A stretch of DNA of 64,000 nucleotides from CAVTRI01 sp963737075 (GTDB lineage Bacteria > Actinomycetota > Acidimicrobiia > Acidimicrobiales > Palsa-688). Within the stretch, counting starts at the first letter, position 1; each line of letters starts with the position of its first letter. The notes beneath the pieces are model-generated. The model did no database searches, was not told where the DNA came from, and saw only the letters and a program-made list of their open reading frames with translations. Location: assembly GCA_963737075.1 (NCBI GenBank), contig CAVTRI010000001.1, forward strand, positions 310,001 to 374,000. The letters run 5' to 3'. Shown piece by piece: positions 61,422 through 64,000 of this stretch. Position numbers and translations under genes: made by a program.

Positions 61422-63383
61422 ATGAGCGAACAGCAGCTCGAGCGCTCGGTCCTCGAGGCCAAAGAGCGCGAGGAGCTCTTCGCCATCGCCGACGCCCTGG
61501 GCACCAAGCCGACCAGCCGGGCCAAGAAGGCCGATCTGGTCACGCTGATCTTGCGGGCGACCGGCGTCGAGGCCAGCCCGGAGGAGCCTGCAGAGAGTCC
61601 GAAACGGCCTTCCCGGACGCGTAAGGCGATCCCGGCCGCCGATGGCGACGCTGTTCAGTCGTCCGTCGACGCCGACGGGTCGACTGCGGCTGAGCCCGAA
61701 GCGCCGGCCGCGGGCGCCAACGGCAACAGCCGGGCCGAGGCCGACCGCACGCCGACGTCGGCTGCGCAGCCGGCGCCGAGACAGCCGGCGCCGAGTCGCG
61801 CGATCGCGGGGTCGGCTGACAATGGGCCGGGCGCCGGGCCGGGCAGCAGTGGGCCCGGCGGCGGGTCGGGTGACGATGAGCCGGGCGCCGGACCGGGCGG
61901 CAGCGGGCCAGGTGCCGGATCGGGCAGCAAGGAGCCGGGTGCGCGAGCGGGTGCCACTGCGCCGGGGGCGGCGTCGGCGGCCAACGAGCCGGGTATCCGG
62001 AACGAGCCGGGTGTCCGGGCGGGCGCCAGTGGGCGTGGCGCTGGGTCGGGCGGCAGCGGGCCGGGCGGCAATGGCCCGGGTGCGGGGTCAGTTGCGACCG
62101 ATCCGGCCGCAAACGCGGAGTCCTCGTCGATGGGGCGGTTTGACGTCGAGCCGGGCAATCGGCGCAACCGGCGCCGGCGGGGACGTGACCGCGGGTACGA
62201 ACGGGGTGGCGACCTGCCGGGCCAATCCCCTGAAGGTCAGTTCTCGGGAGAGCCGATGGCTGTCAGCGGCTACCTCGACCTGCGCGCCGAAGGATACGGG
62301 TTCCTCCGCACGAGCGGCATGTTGCCAGGTGTCGACGACGTGTACGTCTCTATCAGCCAGGCGCGGCGCTTCGCCCTGCGCAAGGGCGACTTCCTGGAAG
62401 GTGCGTCCCGCCCCGCCGGCGGCAATGAGAAGTACCCGGCGTTGCTGCGCATCGACCGCATCTCGGGGCTGGATCCCGAGGAAGCCAAGGGCCGGCCCCG
62501 CTTCGAGGATCTGACGCCGCTCTTCCCCGACCACAAGCTGCGGCTCGAGGTGCCCGGCGACCCGGCGAACGTGACCGCCCGGATCGTCGACCTGATCTCG
62601 CCGATCGGAAAGGGCCAGCGGGGCCTCATCGTCTCTCCTCCGAAGGCCGGGAAGACGACGATCCTCAAGCAGATCGCCCATTCCATCGAGGCCAACAACC
62701 CGGACGTGCATCTCATGGTGCTCCTGGTCGACGAGCGGCCCGAGGAGGTCACCGACATGCGCCGTTCGGTGAACGGCGAAGTCATCGCCTCCACGTTCGA
62801 CCGACCGGCGGAAGAGCACACCCAGGTGTCGGAGCTGGCCATCGAGCGAGCCAAGCGGATGGTGGAGGGTGGCCGCGACGTGGTCATCGTGCTCGACGGC
62901 ATCACCCGCCTGGCCCGGGCGTACAACCTCGCTCAGCCGGCGACGGGCCGCATCATGTCCGGCGGCATCGACACCGGGGCGCTCTATCCCCCGAAGAAGT
63001 TCTTCGGGGCGGCGCGGAATATCGAAGAAGGCGGATCGTTGACGATCCTGGCCACCGCCCTGGTGGAGACCGGGAGCAAGATGGACGAGGTGATCTTCGA
63101 GGAGTTCAAGGGGACCGGCAACATGGAGCTGCGGCTGGACCGCAGGCTCGCCGAGCGCCGCATCTACCCGGCGATCGACGCGAACGCCTCGTCGACCCGC
63201 CACGAGGAGCTCCTGTTCGACCGGGTGCAGCTGCAGCAGGTCTGGAAGCTGCGCCGGGTGCTCAACGCCCTCGGCAGCGAGGGCAGCCAGGCTGCCGGTC
63301 TCGAACTGCTCGTCGACCGCATCAAGTCGACCAAGTCCAACGACGAGTTCCTGGCCGAGGTGGCCAAGAACCCAGCACCATAA
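61422..63383 (+). CDS. rho: Transcription termination factor Rho with long disordered insert
   Basis: About 653 residues from the ATG at 61422 (GAGGA upstream). Hexameric RNA helicase that ends transcription. The N-terminal helical domain (LAKKADLVTLI-like, residues 1-50) is followed by about 200 residues of low-complexity Ala/Pro/Gly/Ser sequence with repeats like GPGAGPGSSGPGGGSGDDEP, then the RNA-binding cold-shock-like domain (VSGYLDLRAEGYGFLR, about 290), the Walker A SPPKAGKTTILKQ (about 410), and Q- and R-loops. Such inserts occur in high-GC actinobacterial Rho and bind RNA. Confidence 0.96.
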   Translation: MSEQQLERSVLEAKEREELFAIADALGTKPTSRAKKADLVTLILRATGVEASPEEPAESPKRPSRTRKAIPAADGDAVQSSVDADGSTAAEPEAPAAGANGNSRAEADRTPTSAAQPAPRQPAPSRAIAGSADNGPGAGPGSSGPGGGSGDDEPGAGPGGSGPGAGSGSKEPGARAGATAPGAASAANEPGIRNEPGVRAGASGRGAGSGGSGPGGNGPGAGSVATDPAANAESSSMGRFDVEPGNRRNRRRRGRDRGYERGGDLPGQSPEGQFSGEPMAVSGYLDLRAEGYGFLRTSGMLPGVDDVYVSISQARRFALRKGDFLEGASRPAGGNEKYPALLRIDRISGLDPEEAKGRPRFEDLTPLFPDHKLRLEVPGDPANVTARIVDLISPIGKGQRGLIVSPPKAGKTTILKQIAHSIEANNPDVHLMVLLVDERPEEVTDMRRSVNGEVIASTFDRPAEEHTQVSELAIERAKRMVEGGRDVVIVLDGITRLARAYNLAQPATGRIMSGGIDTGALYPPKKFFGAARNIEEGGSLTILATALVETGSKMDEVIFEEFKGTGNMELRLDRRLAERRIYPAIDANASSTRHEELLFDRVQLQQVWKLRRVLNALGSEGSQAAGLELLVDRIKSTKSNDEFLAEVAKNPAP

Positions 63384-63398
63384 CTGAAGGGCTAACGC

Positions 63399-63611
63399 AT
63401 GAAAGCCGACATCCATCCCCAATACGTTGAGGCGAAGGTGACCTGCTCCTGCGGCAACACCTTCACCACCCGCTCGACCAAAGCCGAGCTACACACCGAG
63501 CTGTGCAACGCCTGCCACCCCTTCTATACCGGCAAGCAGAAACTGGTGGACACCGGCGGCCGGGTGGAGCGCTTCGAGCGCCGCTACGGCCGGCGGGCCA
63601 AGAAGTCCTGA
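63399..63611 (+). CDS. rpmE: 50S ribosomal protein L31 (zinc-binding form)
   Basis: A protein of 70 residues: MKADIHPQYVEAKVTCSCGN start, with the four zinc cysteines in CSCG and CNACHPFYTG, so this is the C+ zinc-containing type. It follows rho by 15 bp, the usual order in actinobacteria. Confidence 0.96.
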   Translation: MKADIHPQYVEAKVTCSCGNTFTTRSTKAELHTELCNACHPFYTGKQKLVDTGGRVERFERRYGRRAKKS

Positions 63612-63621
63612 GCCGCCGCGC

Positions 63622-63783
63622 ATGGCTGGGGCGGGCGGGGCGCAGGGCATGGCTGGGGCGGGCGGGGCGCAGGGCATGGCTGGGGCGGGCGGGGCGCAGG
63701 GCATGGCTGGGGCGGGCGGGGCGCAGGGCATGGCTGGGGCGGGCGGGGCGCAGGGCATGGCTGGGGCGGGCGGGGCGCACACC
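63622..63783 (+). repeat. Six tandem 27-bp repeats (minisatellite)
   Basis: ATG starts at 63622, 63649, 63676, 63703, 63730 and 63757 head six copies of a 27-bp unit. The first five are identical; the last differs after its seventh codon. Each unit encodes MAGAGGAQG in the frame of the downstream gene and has no stop in several frames on both strands. Confidence 0.9.
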
Positions 63784-64000
63784 GTGGTAAGGCTGCAAAG
63801 CCCCCGGCTCGACGCCCTTCGCCAGGCGAAGCTGCGTGCCCTGGCGCGCGACGGCTGGAAGCTGCAGGACCCCCAGAGCGGCCAGCTTCCCGGCGGTGCC
63901 ACGCTCGAAGACACCGGCCTGCCGGGTACGGGCTGGGCGCTGGTCGATGACCCGTCCGTCGGGTCGCTGGGAGCGGCCATGGCGTGGGCGGCGCGCCGGC
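63622..64000 (+). CDS. Unknown protein with N-terminal nonapeptide repeats, 3' end cut by window
   Basis: The frame opened by the repeat continues without stop to the window edge: about 54 residues of MAGAGGAQG repeats, then VVRLQSPRLDALRQAKLRAL, WKLQDPQSGQLPGGATLEDT and GTGWALVDDPSVGSLGAAMA, which looks like the ordinary start of a soluble protein. The repeat may be a recent expansion at the 5' end, with a GTG at 63784 as an alternative true start. I do not recognise the family from this fragment. Confidence 0.5.
   Translation, partial: MAGAGGAQGMAGAGGAQGMAGAGGAQGMAGAGGAQGMAGAGGAQGMAGAGGAHTVVRLQSPRLDALRQAKLRALARDGWKLQDPQSGQLPGGATLEDTGLPGTGWALVDDPSVGSLGAAMAWAARR

Noticed and set aside
63463..63980. 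Long minus-strand frames across rpmE and the repeat (PCAPPAPAM repeats)
   Set aside because: They arise from the 27-bp repeat lacking stops in several frames and run antisense to the certain rpmE gene.

Overview
The window is 64 kb of high-GC DNA. The gene content (WhiB, Ku, mycothiol-type DinB protein, F420-type luciferase-like oxidoreductase, DUF222/HNH protein, tandem acyl-CoA enzymes) points to an actinobacterium, possibly an uncultured acidimicrobial lineage. That placement is inference from gene families, not from a marker gene.

Region 1 (1-14.7 kb): a 5'-truncated zinc alcohol dehydrogenase and a squalene/phytoene synthase; a formate dehydrogenase operon (catalytic, iron-sulfur and membrane subunits) whose catalytic gene has an in-frame UGA in a selenocysteine context and a frameshift; a hemerythrin-like protein divergent from a sigma factor with a CheR-like N-terminal domain; a DinB protein; Ku; and two frameshifted genes (acyl-CoA carboxylase subunit and a P-loop kinase/LLM oxidoreductase fusion).

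Region 2 (14.7-38.1 kb): a catabolic island. It has two TetR regulators, an HpaB-superfamily enzyme, a Baeyer-Villiger-type monooxygenase, a branched-chain-type ABC importer with permeases and one ATPase fused into one chain, two tandem-domain CaiB/BaiF CoA transferases, a kinase-like protein with its DUF6285 partner, a DUF7065-like protein, two acyl-CoA dehydrogenases (one tandem), an amidohydrolase and an enoyl-CoA hydratase. Together they would import, oxygenate, CoA-activate and beta-oxidise an unidentified cyclic or branched substrate. Two gene remnants lie inside it.

Region 3 (38.2-42.1 kb): a possible gene fragment, a small membrane protein and a large ATPase-LuxR regulator.

Region 4 (42.1-56.0 kb): a 13.9-kb integrative element in the 3' end of a tRNA-Arg(CCG) gene, bounded by a 22-bp exact direct repeat. 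It carries a tyrosine integrase at one end and, at the other, an excisionase-like protein, a winged-helix replication-initiator-like gene containing four iteron-like repeats, and a long leftward operon of overlapping genes that includes HNH, CoiA-like, TOPRIM, WhiB and small-terminase-like proteins. A RES/Xre-type toxin-antitoxin pair lies between the two arms. There is no large terminase, portal, capsid or FtsK-type transfer gene. I read it as a candidate phage-satellite-like (PICI-like) island.

Region 5 (56.1-64 kb): conserved chromosome with a DUF222/HNH gene, then lysA-hom-thrC-rho-rpmE, ending in a truncated gene whose 5' end is six copies of a 27-bp repeat.
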